Source of the DNA: Panulirus ornatus
Lineage: Eukaryota; Arthropoda; Malacostraca; Decapoda; Palinuridae
DNA: 64,000 nucleotides
NCBI RefSeq assembly: GCF_036320965.1
Contig: NC_092250.1
Span: 15,591,600 to 15,655,599, forward strand
Reading direction: 5' to 3'
Shown here: positions 42,870-54,539 of the stretch, piece after piece
Layout: every line of letters begins with the position of its first letter
How positions within the stretch are numbered: the stretch's first letter is position 1
The notes under the pieces: generated by a model
The model's input: only the letters and a program-made list of their open reading frames with translations
Told to the model about the DNA's origin: nothing
Databases searched by the model: none
Translations under genes and position numbers: made by a program

Positions 42870-43235
42870 TTCCTAGGATAAAACATAGAACTAACTAGGC
42901 TAGCGTGACGCTGTCCTAGGATAAAACAGAACTAACTAGGCTAGTGTGACGCTGTCCTAGGATAAAACAAAGAACTAACTAGGCTAGTGTGACGCTGTCC
43001 TAAGATAAAAGATAGAACTAACTAGGCCAGTGTGACGCTGTCCTAGGATAAAACATAGAACTAACTAGGCTAATGTGACGCTGTAACTCCATGAAACTAG
43101 GTTAACGTGACGCTGTAACTCCCACGAAACTAGCGTGACGCTGTAACTCCCACGAAACTAGACTAGCGTGACGCTGTAACTCCCAGGATAAGCACACGTC
43201 ACAAGTTACGATCACTAGGCTAAGTTAGCGTGAAC
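42870..43235. repeat. Second minisatellite, 44-bp units then shorter
   Basis: Five units of cctaggataaaacatagaac, taactaggctagtgtgacgc and tgt, followed by about four shorter units of actagcgtgacgctgtaact. The shared core is taggctagcgtgacgctgt. Confidence 0.92.
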
Positions 43236-43726
43236 GCTGTAACCTTCCACGATCAAGGGGCAGGTTACAGGCCGGCCCTTCAAAGTTACAGAACAACCGT
43301 GGTATTTCGAAGTGTTGCTTCAGTTCTGTACCTGACAGATACAGATACAAAAAAAAAAAAAATGTTGAACATTACATTACAGAAAGAGTTATAAAAATGC
43401 GACGAGTTAACTGTGGTTATTTCCACCACACGGTGAGGCACACAGTGCGCATCTGTACCCCATCTGTACCCATCGATACGTCTCTGTATATCCTGTATTT
43501 ATATAACTGTAATCGCTGTATTCTAGAAGCGAGGATGTTCTCCTCTCTATATACAGTAAGCTACAGGAAACATCATGTTGACTTATTGTATAACTGTCCA
43601 TACGTCTCTGTACCCTGTATTTGTACACTGTATCGCTGTATTTTGCATACAAAGAAGAACCTATCCTGTATTAAAGTACATTTTGTATACTGAACCTTAT
43701 TTGTATTGCTGTCAACGTACGAATCA

Positions 43727-43730
<4 letters not shown>
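43236..43730. other. Spacer with duplicated gtctctgta phrase
   Basis: No gene recognised. Two loosely similar segments around 43470-43530 and 43600-43660 share tacgtctctgta, cctgtattt and tgtatcgctgtatt. Confidence 0.5.

Positions 43731-43812
<82 letters not shown>
43731..43812. repeat. (AT)n microsatellite
   Basis: About 41 AT units, abutting hammerhead-like copy C. Confidence 0.95.
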
Positions 43813-43816
<4 letters not shown>

Positions 43817-43968
43817 ATGAGTCCACGGGGAAAATGAAACACGAAAAGTTCCCAAGTGCACTTTCGTGTCATAATCACATCATCAGGGGAGACACAAGAG
43901 AGAAATATAAGTCAGTTGATATACATCGAAGAGACGAAGCTAGGACGCCATTTGATAAACATGTGAGT

Positions 43969-43971
<3 letters not shown>
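43813..43971 (-). mobile_element. Hammerhead-like short repeat, copy C
   Basis: Antisense copy with core complement tcatcag at 43880-43886, palindrome gtgcac at 43856-43861, and the distal part gtcagttgatatacatcgaa and gagacgaagctaggacgcca. It is flanked on both sides by (AT)n tracts (43731-43812 and 43972-44034). Confidence 0.75.

Positions 43972-44034
<63 letters not shown>
43972..44034. repeat. (AT)n microsatellite
   Basis: About 31 AT units on the distal side of copy C. Confidence 0.95.
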
Positions 44035-44036
<2 letters not shown>

Positions 44037-44695
44037 TGGTATACTTACTAAGTATACTCATGATACCTAAGTTTGTCTATATACCAGTGGTGTCTTAATG
44101 CCCTCATCCCGTTTTCTACCGACCGAGACGAGGAACCCCTGGGTTTCTGGGCCTGACCATCCCGACCTCGCATGACCTGGGATTGTACACTGTCATATAC
44201 GCACGGGCCGAACGCGCCCACGCCTACGCACCATAGCCAGTACACACAAATGTATACGCTTCGCCTCCATCCACCTCACCATACGTAGCCTTTCGCCACC
44301 ACTGTCAAAGAAGTCCTTTATCTATTCATTTTTTGTGTGTGTGTGTCTGTATATTTAGCTCTCAAAAAACTCATTAAATCAATCGAATAGTTCCCAAAAA
44401 AACTCATTAAATCAATCGAGGTTCGGGTTATCGGGTCCCGTCCCGCGCAGGGACGGGGGCGCGCATGCGCAGATGCCGGCGCCACTCGAGAGCAGCGTAC
44501 GACGCCGGCAAACACCTGCAAATTATTATTTTTTTTTCTTTTAACTACGGGATAAATATGCAGATGTAATCGGGTCTTTTACCCGTTTCATGCAAATTCG
44601 CCTTAAAAAAAAAATTGCGTATAAATAACAGAGGCTGCCTTCTATTTCAATTTCCACTTTTGTTTTCCCGGCCAAAGTTCAATTTCCATGTGTAA

Positions 44696-44698
<3 letters not shown>
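44035..44698. other. Spacer, short direct repeat only
   Basis: No gene recognised. A 20-bp word, aactcattaaatcaatcga, occurs twice between 44367 and 44420. Confidence 0.5.
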
Positions 44699-44741
<43 letters not shown>

Positions 44742-44744
<3 letters not shown>

Positions 44745-44869
44745 GTCTCTTCGATGTATATCAACTGACTGTTATATTTCTTTCTTGTGTCTCCCCTGAT
44801 GATGTGATGATTACACGAAAGTGCACTTGGGAACTTTTCGTCTTTCATTTTCCCCGTGGACTCATAGGA

Positions 44870-44871
<2 letters not shown>
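44742..44871 (+). mobile_element. Hammerhead-like short repeat, copy D
   Basis: Core CTGATGA at 44796-44802, then tgtgatgattacac, GAAA, gtgcac, tt, ggga. The hairpin loop has a T-to-G change relative to copy B, while core and palindrome are unchanged. (AT)n lies on both sides (44699-44742 and 44871-44952). Confidence 0.75.
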
Positions 44872-44952
<81 letters not shown>

Positions 44953-44955
<3 letters not shown>

Positions 44956-45187
44956 CCTGGGGATAGGGGAGAAAGAATACCTCCCACGTATTCCCTGCGT
45001 GTCGTAGAAGGCGACTAAAAGGGAAGGGAGCGGGGGGCTGGAAATCCTCCCCTCTCGTTTTTTTTTTTTTTTAATTTTCCAAAAGAGGGAACAGAGAAGA
45101 GGTCCAGGTGAGGATATTCCCTCAAAGGCCCAGTCCTCTGTTCTTAACGCTACCTCACTATCGCGGGAAATAGCGAATAGTATGAAA

Positions 45188-45205
<18 letters not shown>
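44953..45205 (+). mobile_element. Composite LINE-derivative, complete copy
   Basis: Head ccctggggataggggagaaa, cacgtattccctgcgtgtcg and tagaaggcgactaaaaggg matches the 5' UTR of family A (13757-13640, antisense). After a T run come the middle aacagagaagaggtccaggt and ccctcaaaggcccagtcctc, then the tail cgctacctcactatcgcggg, aaatagcgaatagtatgaaa and an A run. The tail resembles the family A 3' terminus. No Pol III B box. Preceded by (AT)n and hammerhead-like copy D. Confidence 0.78.

Positions 45206-45271
<66 letters not shown>
45206..45271. repeat. (AT)n microsatellite
   Basis: Starts exactly at the end of the composite element's A tail. Confidence 0.95.
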
Positions 45272-45274
<3 letters not shown>

Positions 45275-45469
45275 CCCTCAGGTTCACTGGCCACTTCGCT
45301 ACTGCCACTGGGGGCCTGTCGGATAGGAGGTGGATATGGCTCTCCACTCCACCACAATCCACTCCACTCCCTCTTCCTCACTCCTACGTCCACCTCCTCT
45401 AACGTCCACGTTAAATACCCACATCCTCTGATATCCACAGTACAACGCACCCCCCTACCCCGACTAATC

Positions 45470-46020
45470 CACACGAATACCTCCCCCAACATCCACACCA
45501 TACCCCAACATCCACACTATACCCCAACATCCACACCATACCCCAACATCCACACACACACACCCCAACATCCACACTACACTCCAAAATCCACAGTACA
45601 CCCCAACATCCACACACACACCCCAACATCCACAGTACACCCCAACATCCACACTACATCCCAACATCCACATCACACCCCAACATCCACACCACACCCC
45701 AACATCCACACTACACCCTAACATCCACACTTCGTCCCAAGATCCATACCCCCCCTACACATCACACCCCAACATCCACACTATACCCCAACATCCACAT
45801 CACTTCCAAGCATTCATACCAGACCCCTACATCCAAATTGCTTCCAAACAACACAATATCCACAACACATCACATGTCACATCCGCACTTCAACCAGACC
45901 CAAACTACATCCACAGTGCAGCCTTACATCCACACTACCCAAAATCTACATTACATCCATGCTATCCACATCACACCCTGATATCCACAATACAACATCA
46001 ACATCCACATTACACCCTAC
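45470..46020. repeat. Degenerate catccacac minisatellite
   Basis: About 25 units built on ccccaacatccacac with variable spacers. Regular in 45490-45720, then increasingly diverged. Confidence 0.85.
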
Positions 46021-46040
46021 ATTCCTGATTACATCCATGT

Positions 46041-46041
<1 letters not shown>

Positions 46042-46089
<48 letters not shown>
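46042..46089. repeat. (CA)n microsatellite
   Basis: About 24 CA units. Confidence 0.95.
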
Positions 46090-46092
<3 letters not shown>

Positions 46093-46279
46093 TCTCGATA
46101 AATGCAATAACCATCCCGTTTTTTTTTTTTTTCGCAATGGAAAATGGGGGACGCTTGTCGATACCAGCTTTCGCACTACAGCTACAGTTCCGATACAATA
46201 CGACATTCGAGTGCTGTAGTGGCCCTACACTAGTGTATGTACACGTTCGTTATAATTCGTACATTAAGCGGGAGAGAGA

Positions 46280-46475
46280 CCCTTAAGTACGATGGTACGA
46301 CCCCTTGAGCACGACGGTACGACCCTTGAGCACGACGGTATACGACCCTTGAACACGACGGTATACGACCCTTGAACACGACGGTACGACACCCTTGAGC
46401 ACGACGGTACGACCCTTGAGCACGACGGTACGACCCTTGAGCACGACGGTACGATTATTGAGCACGACGGTGCGA
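46280..46475. repeat. 21-bp minisatellite, locus 1
   Basis: About nine units of cgacggtacgacccttgagca with small variants (ta insertions, ggtgcg). The same unit forms a second array at 53985-54232. Confidence 0.93.
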
Positions 46476-46496
46476 CTTTTTTTGCAAGTGATAAGA

Positions 46497-46642
46497 TACT
46501 CCTATGAGTCCTAGCTTCGTCTCTTCAATGTATATCAACTGACTGTTATATTTCTCTCTTGTGTCTCCCCTGATGATGTGATTATTACACGAAAGTGCAC
46601 TTGGGAACTTATCGTGTTTCATTTTCCCCCGTGGACTCATAG

Positions 46643-46646
<4 letters not shown>
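46497..46646 (+). mobile_element. Hammerhead-like short repeat, copy E
   Basis: Same core as copy B: CTGATGA at 46570-46576, GAAA, gtgcac, tt, ggga. Its left end begins with a stray ctatgagtcc, so it may be a fusion of two copies. Followed by (AT)n 46646-46716 and then a composite element. Confidence 0.75.
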
Positions 46647-46717
<71 letters not shown>

Positions 46718-46934
46718 CCCTGGGGATAGGGGAGAAAGAATACTTCCCACGTATTCCCTGCGTGTTGTAGAAGGCGACTAAAAGGGGAGGGAGCGGGTGG
46801 GGTTGGAAATCCTCCCCTCTTGGTTTTTTTTTTTTTTTCCAAAGGAAGGAACAGAGAAGGGGGCCAGGTGAGGATATTCCCTCTAAGGCCCAGTCCTCTG
46901 TTCTTAACGCTACCTCGCTATTGCGGGAAATGGC
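46718..46934 (+). mobile_element. Composite LINE-derivative, 3' end lost
   Basis: Head, T run and middle as in the 45.0-kb copy. The sequence leaves the family after gcgggaaatggcg, replaced by cacgtacgtgcctgcatg without a tail. Confidence 0.8.
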
Positions 46935-47104
46935 GCACGTACGTGCCTGCATGCGTGTGCATTTGTTGAACGGACGAGCAGGTGTGTTCATGCATTTTGA
47001 AAACGGGTTGGCTCAACGTGGATTTGCCAATGGATTCGTTCGTTCAGATAAATCCACCAATCCCGGATTATGGAAATGACACAGCATGCAGTCGCCCCAA
47101 AGAA

Positions 47105-47184
<80 letters not shown>

Positions 47185-47212
47185 CTATGAATCCACGGGG
47201 AAAAATGAAGCA

Positions 47213-47278
<66 letters not shown>

Positions 47279-47439
47279 TTCTTTTCTTTTCTTTCATACT
47301 ATTCGCCATTTCCCGCATTAGCGAGGTAGCGTTAAGAACAGAGGACTGGGCCTTTTAGGGAATATCCTCACCAGGCCCCCTTCTCTGTTCCTTCTTTTGG
47401 AAAATAAAAAAAAAAAAAAAAAAAAAAAAAATAAAAAAA

Positions 47440-47496
<57 letters not shown>

Positions 47497-47500
47497 CCCC
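47105..47500. repeat. (AT)n - hammerhead fragment F - (AT)n - composite (minus) - (AT)n
   Basis: (AT)n at 47108-47181, then a 35-bp antisense piece of the hammerhead-like repeat (atgaatccacggggaaaaat, lacking the core), then (AT)n 47215-47276, then an antisense composite 3' half (47283-47400, cgccatttcccgcattagcg, gaggtagcgttaagaacaga), an A run, and (AT)n 47457-47491. Confidence 0.8.
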
Positions 47501-47894
47501 CTTGCATATAATTTGTGATGGAATAAACCACTTAATTCGGAAGAGAAGGAAATGGGCGATTCAAAATACAATATACACAGGAGGTCAGGTATTGTTCAGA
47601 GCGGAGGGAGAGAAGGGAGGAGGAGGGAGGCGGAGGGTATGAGAGGAGGGCCCCTCCCCATTACATCATCCCCCCTCCCCCCCTCAATCCCTTTAACCTC
47701 GCGCACGGATGGGCCAAAATTGCATCCGTCATATTTAAGAGAGACAGTTACGGCGTTAATGAGCGATACGGTACATCGCACGGGCCCGGGTCGTAACCGG
47801 GCCCGTAAAATACACTAGGCGGACAGAAACCCGTGAGGGAGGGGTACAGGCCAGCGCGTTCAAAGCGTGCGTGCGTTCAGTGCGTGCGTGCGTT

Positions 47895-47967
<73 letters not shown>

Positions 47968-47968
47968 C

Positions 47969-48019
<51 letters not shown>

Positions 48020-48138
48020 ACACGTTTTAAGGCATTCTTTAAGGTGGGGGTGGGGGAGTTTCCTAAACCCCCCCTTTTTTTGGGGGGGGCGAGGAGGGGG
48101 TTCGTGGGTCACCATTTTGGATAGAAAAGAGGCAAGCT

Positions 48139-48208
<70 letters not shown>

Positions 48209-48660
48209 GTGGCCACCGTGGGTCGGTCCTAGCAATCTCAGACAGACCCTCATTGATAAAGAGGAGGGATACGAACGAATAATAATAAATAAACAAAAGG
48301 GATAGAAGGTGAGAAGTTGGGTTTGAAGGCCTGTCGACCAGCATCTGGATGAAAAGACCCACCCCCTACCACACACAGGTCCGTGCAGAGGGGAAAGACC
48401 GTGAAGACCATCCACCACACACGCCCGTGCAGAGACCCCCCCTCCCCCCTGAAGACCACCTGGAGTATGAATCGTCAATGACCTGTGTGTGTGTGTGTGT
48501 GTGTGTGTGTTCGGGGACATGAGAGCCGACGTCACCAGCAAGGCACCCCTCCCTCTCCCTCCCTCCCTCTCCCTCCCTCTCTCTCTCTCTCCCTCTCTCT
48601 CTGCCAGGACGATGGTGGTCGAGGGGAGACGGGGAGGGAGGGAGGGTGGAGGGAAGGGTT
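47501..48660. other. Spacer with (GT)n and (TC)n tracts
   Basis: (GT)n at 47896-48014 with an internal gcgtgcgtgcg interruption, (TC)n at 48139-48206, a shorter (GT)n at 48482-48510, and a ccctct-type tract at 48545-48602. No gene recognised. Confidence 0.7.
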
Positions 48661-49039
48661 TCTATGAAGACCGAGGAAGGGGGAAGCGGAGGGCCGAGAG
48701 TTGATGAAGTGGGCGCGAGACAGCGTGAGGGGGACGTGTGAGCGGTGAGGAGAGGGAGGAAGGTGATGTGGTGTGAGGGAGTGGGGAAGGGTGCGAGTGG
48801 AAGAAGAGTGGGGAAGGGTGCGAGTGGAAGAAGAGGTTTGTTGTTGTCTGTCTGTCCAGGTTGAACCCTTCCTCCAGACGAAATGGGAGGGAAGAGAATG
48901 CGGTGAGGTGGGGGCTGAAGGGTTTAGAACAGAAGGTGTGCACTTGGGAGGGAAGGGTGAAGGGCGGGCGGGTGTGCGAACGAGGGCGCTGAAGGGGAGG
49001 TGTGACATGCGAGGAATAGCGACGACAGAGGGAGTCGTG

Positions 49040-52000
49040 AAGGGAAAGGTGAAGCGTTGAAGGAAGGGGAAAGTCGTGAAGGGAAAGGTGAAGCACTGAA
49101 GGAAAGGGAAAGTCGTGAAGGGAAAGGTGTAGCGTTGAAGGAAGGGGACGTCGTGAAAGGAACGGTGAAGCGTTGAAGGAAGAGGGAGTTGTGAAGGGAA
49201 AGGTGAAGCGTTGAAGGAAGGGGAAGTCGTGGAGGGAAAGGTGTAGCGTTGAAGGAAGGGGACGTCGTGGAGGGAAAGGTGTAGCGTTGAAGGAAGGGGA
49301 CGTCGTGAAAGGAACGGTGAAGCGTTGAAGGAAGGGGAAAGTCGTGAAGGGAAAGGTGAAGCGTTGAAGGAAGGGGACGTCGTGAAAGGAACGGTGAAGC
49401 GTTGAAGGAAGGGGACGTCGTGAAAGGAACGGTGAAGCGTTGAAGGAAGGGGACGTCGTGAAAGGAACGGTGAAGCGTTGAAGGAAGGGGACGTCGTGAA
49501 AGGAACGGTGAAGCGTTGAAGGAAGGGGACGTCGTGAAAGGAACGGTGAAGCGTTGAAGGAAGGGGACGTCGTGAAAGGAACGGTGAAGCGTTGAAGGAA
49601 GGGGACGTCGTGAAAGGAACGGTGAAGCGTTGAAGGAAGGGGACGTCGTGAAAGGAACGGTGAAGCGTTGAAGGAAGGGGACGTCGTGAAAGGAACGGTG
49701 AAGCGTTGAAGGAAGGGGACGTCGTGAAAGGAACGGTGAAGCGTTGAAGGAAGGGGACGTCGTGAAAGGAACGGTGAAGCGTTGAAGGAAGGGGACGTCG
49801 TGAAAGGAACGGTGAAGCGTTGAAGGAAGGGGACGTCGTGAAAGGAACGGTGAAGCGTTGAAGGAAGGGGAAAGTCGTGAAGGGAAAGGTGAAGCGTTGA
49901 AGGAAGGGGACGTCGTGAAAGGAACGGTGAAGCGTTGAAGGAAGGGGACGTCGTGAAAGGAACGGTGAAGCGTTGAAGGAAGGGGACGTCGTGAAAGGAA
50001 CGGTGAAGCGTTGAAGGAAGGGGACGTCGTGAAAGGAACGGTGAAGCGTTGAAGGAAGGGGACGTCGTGAAAGGAACGGTGAAGCGTTGAAGGAAGGGGA
50101 CGTCGTGAAAGGAACGGTGAAGCGTTGAAGGAAGGGGACGTCGTGAAAGGAACGGTGAAGCGTTGAAGGAAGGGGACGTCGTGAAAGGAACGGTGAAGCG
50201 TTGAAGGAAGGGGACGTCGTGAAAGGAACGGTGAAGCGTTGAAGGAAGGGGACGTCGTGAAAGGAACGGTGAAGCGTTGAAGGAAGGGGACGTCGTGAAA
50301 GGAACGGTGAAGCGTTGAAGGAAGGGGACGTCGTGGAGGGAAAGGTGTAGCGTTGAAGGAAGGGGACGTCGTGGAGGGAAAGGTGTAGCGTTGAAGGAAG
50401 GGGACGTCGTGAAAGGAACGGTGAAGCGTTGAAGGAAGGGGACGTCGTGAAAGGAACGGTGAAGCGTTGAAGGAAGGGGAAAGTCGTGAAGGGAAAGGTG
50501 AAGCGTTGAAGGAAGGGGACGTCGTGAAAGGAACGGTGAAGCGTTGAAGGAAGAGGGAGTTGTGAAGGGAAAGGTGTAGCGTTGAAGGAAGGGGACGTCG
50601 TGAAAGGAACGGTGAAGCGTTGAAGGAAGGGGAAAGTCGTGAAGGGAAAGGTGAAGCGTTGAAGGAAGGGGACGTCGTGAAAGGAACGGTGAAGCGTTGA
50701 AGGAAGGGGACGTCGTGAAAGGAACGGTGAAGCGTTGAAGGAAGGGGACGTCGTGAAAGGAACGGTGAAGCGTTGAAGGAAGGGGACGTCGTGAAAGGAA
50801 CGGTGAAGCGTTGAAGGAAGGGGAAAGTCGTGAAGGGAAAGGTGAAGCGTTGAAGGAAGGGGACGTCGTGAAAGGAACGGTGAAGCGTTGAAGGAAGGGG
50901 AAAGTCGTGAAGGGAAAGGTGAAGCGTTGAAGGAAGGGGACGTCGTGAAAGGAACGGTGAAGCGTTGAAGGAAGGGGACGTCGTGAAAGGAACGGTGAAG
51001 CGTTGAAGGAAGGGGACGTCGTGAAAGGAACGGTGAAGCGTTGAAGGAAGGGGACGTCGTGAAAGGAACGGTGAAGCGTTGAAGGAAGGGGACGTCGTGA
51101 AAGGAACGGTGAAGCGTTGAAGGAAGGGGAAAGTCGTGAAGGGAAAGGTGAAGCGTTGAAGGAAGGGGACGTCGTGAAAGGAACGGTGAAGCGTTGAAGG
51201 AAGGGGACGTCGTGAAAGGAACGGTGAAGCGTTGAAGGAAGGGGACGTCGTGAAAGGAACGGTGAAGCGTTGAAGGAAGGGGACGTCGTGAAAGGAACGG
51301 TGAAGCGTTGAAGGAAGGGGACGTCGTGAAAGGAACGGTGAAGCGTTGAAGGAAGGGGAAAGTCGTGAAGGGAAAGGTGAAGCGTTGAAGGAAGGGGACG
51401 TCGTGAAAGGAACGGTGAAGCGTTGAAGGAAGGGGACGTCGTGGAGGGAAAGGTGTAGCGTTGAAGGAAGGGGAAAGTCGTGAAGGGAAAGGTGAAGCGT
51501 TGAAGGAAGGGGACGTCGTGAAAGGAACGGTGAAGCGTTGAAGGAAGGGGAAAGTCGTGAAGGGAAAGGTGAAGCGTTGAAGGAAGGGGACGTCGTGAAA
51601 GGAACGGTGAAGCGTTGAAGGAAGGGGACGTCGTGAAAGGAACGGTGAAGCGTTGAAGGAAGGGGACGTCGTGAAAGGAACGGTGAAGCGTTGAAGGAAG
51701 AGGGAGTTGTGAAGGGAAAGGTGTAGCGTTGAAGGAAGGGGACGTCGTGAAAGGAACGGTGAAGCGTTGAAGGAAGGGGAAAGTCGTGAAGGGAAAGGTG
51801 TAGCGTTGAAGGAAGGGGACGTCGTGGAGGGAAAGGTGTAGCGTTGAAGGAAGGGGACGTCGTGAAAGGAACGGTGAAGCGTTGAAGGAAGGGGACGTCG
51901 TGAAAGGAACGGTGAAGCGTTGAAGGAAGGGGACGTCGTGAAAGGAACGGTGAAGCGTTGAAGGAAGGGGACGTCGTGAAAGGAACGGTGAAGCGTTGAA

Positions 52001-52150
52001 GGAAGGGGACGTCGTGAAAGGAACGGTGAAGCGTTGAAGGAAGGGGACGTCGTGAAAGGAACGGTGAAGCGTTGAAGGAAGGGGACGTCGTGAAAGGAAC
52101 GGTGAAGCGTTGAAGGAAGGGGACGTCGTGAAAGGAACGGTGAAGCGTTG
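49040..52150. repeat. 38-bp CpG-rich satellite-like array, 3.1 kb
   Basis: About 82 units of gaaggaaggggacgtcgtga and aaggaacggtgaagcgtt. Three main unit types: standard; a variant with ggaaagtcgtgaagggaaag; and a variant with cgtggagggaaaggtgtagc. Type changes are interspersed among runs of up to about 13 standard units. Each standard unit has four CpGs and the palindrome gacgtc. All three minus-strand frames lack stops, giving frames of over 1000 codons that repeat every 38 residues. These are a by-product of stop-free sequence, not evidence of a protein. Confidence 0.97.
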
Positions 52151-52164
52151 AAGACACCGGACGC

Positions 52165-52560
52165 CTCCTATCCCCACTCCACCTGGCTGGAGGTCGTCCT
52201 CCTCCTACCCCACTCCACCTGGCTGGAGGTTATCCTCCTATTACCCCACTCCACCTGGCTGGAGGTCATCTTCCTACCCCACTCCACCTGGCTGGAGGTT
52301 ATCCTCCTCCTACCCCACTCCACCTGGCTGGAGGTCGTCCTCCTCCTACCCCACTCCACCTGGCTGGAGGTCGTCCTCCTCCTACCCCACTCCACCTGGC
52401 TGGAGGTCGTCCTCCTCCTACCCCACTCCACCTGACTGGAGGATGACCTCCTACCCCCACTCCACCTGACTGGAGGATGACCTTCTACCCCCCACTCCAC
52501 CTCCACTCCACCTGACTGGAGGATGACCTCCTACCCCCACTCCACCTTGCTGGAGGATGA
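52165..52560. repeat. 36-bp minisatellite
   Basis: About 11 units of ccccactccacctggctgga and ggtcgtcctcctccta, later ones shortened (ctgactggaggatgacc). The period is a multiple of three, so one plus-strand frame reads a 12-residue PHSTWLEVVLLL repeat. It directly abuts the 38-bp array. Confidence 0.95.
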
Positions 52561-53034
52561 CCCAGGACAGACCCTCAGCCTCTGTACCATCTTCGTACCT
52601 TCACCCTCACACACACAGAAGACCATGGTCCCTCCCTCCCTCCTCACCCTTGTACCTGCCCGTTACCTAGTCACCTCCCTCGTCCCTCCCAAGGACCACC
52701 ATCACCCTTGTACCTGGCAGCTTCCAAGTGCTTGGGAACACACCTCGTCCTTGAGGCACACACACACACACATACACACACACACACACACTACCGTGTC
52801 CACCTTTCCTCCCCTAAGCTCTCTCACGCAGCCTAAATTTGACACTGCCTTGCCCCGAACGAACGACCACAAGTAAAATGGAGGAAGAAAAAACCCACCT
52901 CTTCCTCCTCCTCTCTCTCCTCCTCCTCTTCTCTTCCGACGACCCTTGAAGTTAAATCATCTTGAAGCAAGGCGCTTGGAGGCAACACACTCGGGGCCGA
53001 GACAAGGTTGTAAACATCCTTCACTCTCAAACCA

Positions 53035-53325
53035 CAGCGACCACATTACCCAGCGAACACCACCACCACCACCACCACCACCTCACAGCGACCACATTAC
53101 CCAGCGAACACCACCACTACCACCACCTCACAGCGACCACATTACCCAGCGAACACCACCACCACCTCACAGCGACCACATTACCCAGCGAACACCACCA
53201 CTACCACCACCTCACAGCGGACCACATTACCCAGCGAACACCACCACCACCTCCTCCACAGCGGCCACATTACCCAGCGAACACCACCACTTCACAGCGA
53301 CCACATTACCCAGCGAACACAACCT
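53035..53325. repeat. Minisatellite with (CAC)n core
   Basis: Seven units of cacagcgaccacattaccca and gcgaacaccaccac with variable (ccaccac)n. Confidence 0.93.
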
Positions 53326-53984
53326 CATAGCGCCCGTATCTTACCGCACCGGGACACCACGACGCCCTCGCCTTCCATACAGAAAACTGTTTCAAATTGG
53401 TTTAATGTCCTCCATATTGCGTGGCTTGGTTCCTTGGCGCTTATATTTAACGTAGGGTTAACACCGGCTCCTGTAGGTGGGTTGGAGACGCCCCAGGGGC
53501 TGCCCCTGTGAAAGGGGAGGAGGGGGACTGACTCTCTCTGGGGTCGATTTGACTCTCTCTCTCTCTGGGGTCGATTTTATGTCATCGGAAAACACCTTTA
53601 CATGACCTGTGTGTTATCGCCTCCCTCCACACCTACACAAGGTGACCCAACAGACTCCCAGACCCACACAGTGTGACCCATCCTCCTCCCAGACCCACAC
53701 CAGTGTGACCCAACCCCGTCCCAGACGGGGTTGGGTCACATCACACATCACATCACTCTTCGGGGCCAATGTTCCCACATCCCTCAGTGTGTATGCGACT
53801 GGAGCAGTCCTCACCCCGTGTGAACCCCGTGTGTGTGCGACTGGGGCAGTCCTAACCCCGTGTGTATGCGACTGGGGCAGTCCTAACCCCGTGCGCATGG
53901 CCTCCATCTGCCTACCTATGAACCACAGACGCTCCCGTCCATGTTCACATTTCCCGGTCCGTTCCACCGACGCTGCTCCGGGTT
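53326..53984. other. Spacer with small duplications
   Basis: Short direct repeats of agacccacaca(c)gtgaccca and gtatgcgactggggcagtcc. No supported gene. Confidence 0.55.
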
Positions 53985-54232
53985 CCACGGTACGACCCTT
54001 GAGCACGACGGTACGACCCTTGAGCACGACGGTACGACCCTTGAACACGACGGTACGATCCTTGAGCACGACGGTACGACCCTTGAGCACGACGGTACGA
54101 CCCTTGAACACGACGGTACGATCCTTGAGCACGACGGTGCGACCCTTTGAGCACGACGGTACGACCCTTGAGCACGACGGTACGACCCTTGAGCACGACG
54201 GTACGACCCTTGAGCACGACAGTCGGGCCCTT
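53985..54232. repeat. 21-bp minisatellite, locus 2
   Basis: About 12 units of cacgacggtacgacccttga with g, matching the array at 46.3 kb. More homogeneous than locus 1. Confidence 0.95.
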
Positions 54233-54250
54233 CTGTGCTTTTGCTCTCCA

Positions 54251-54253
<3 letters not shown>

Positions 54254-54293
<40 letters not shown>

Positions 54294-54356
54294 GCCCGCC
54301 TACCGACCTAAGCCAACATGCATATTCACACGGGTCTGGTGGGGGGGGGGGGGGGG

Positions 54357-54404
<48 letters not shown>
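54254..54404. repeat. (TC)n, G-run and (GA)n cluster
   Basis: (TC)n at 54256-54290, a G run of about 18 at 54341-54358, and (GA)n at 54359-54402. Confidence 0.95.
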
Positions 54405-54405
<1 letters not shown>

Positions 54406-54539
54406 CGCCGCTTGCGACGCGTTAGGGCCATGGGGCCGCATGCGTCATGTCCCACGCCAGCTCAGCCACCTGGGGGGAAGGGGGAGGAAGGAAAGGGGAA
54501 GGGGAATGGGCTTACTTCCCCCTCGGTCCATCACCATCT

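Noticed and set aside
45182..45721. 179-codon plus frame and similar frames starting in (AT)n and running into catccacac repeats
   Set aside because: Entirely low-complexity translation (YIYIYI, then HPHYTP repeats).
48662..52177. 1171- and 1077-codon minus-strand frames as giant proteins
   Set aside because: They are readings of the 38-bp tandem array, which lacks stops in all three frames because the unit contains none. No domain, start context or splice structure is present.
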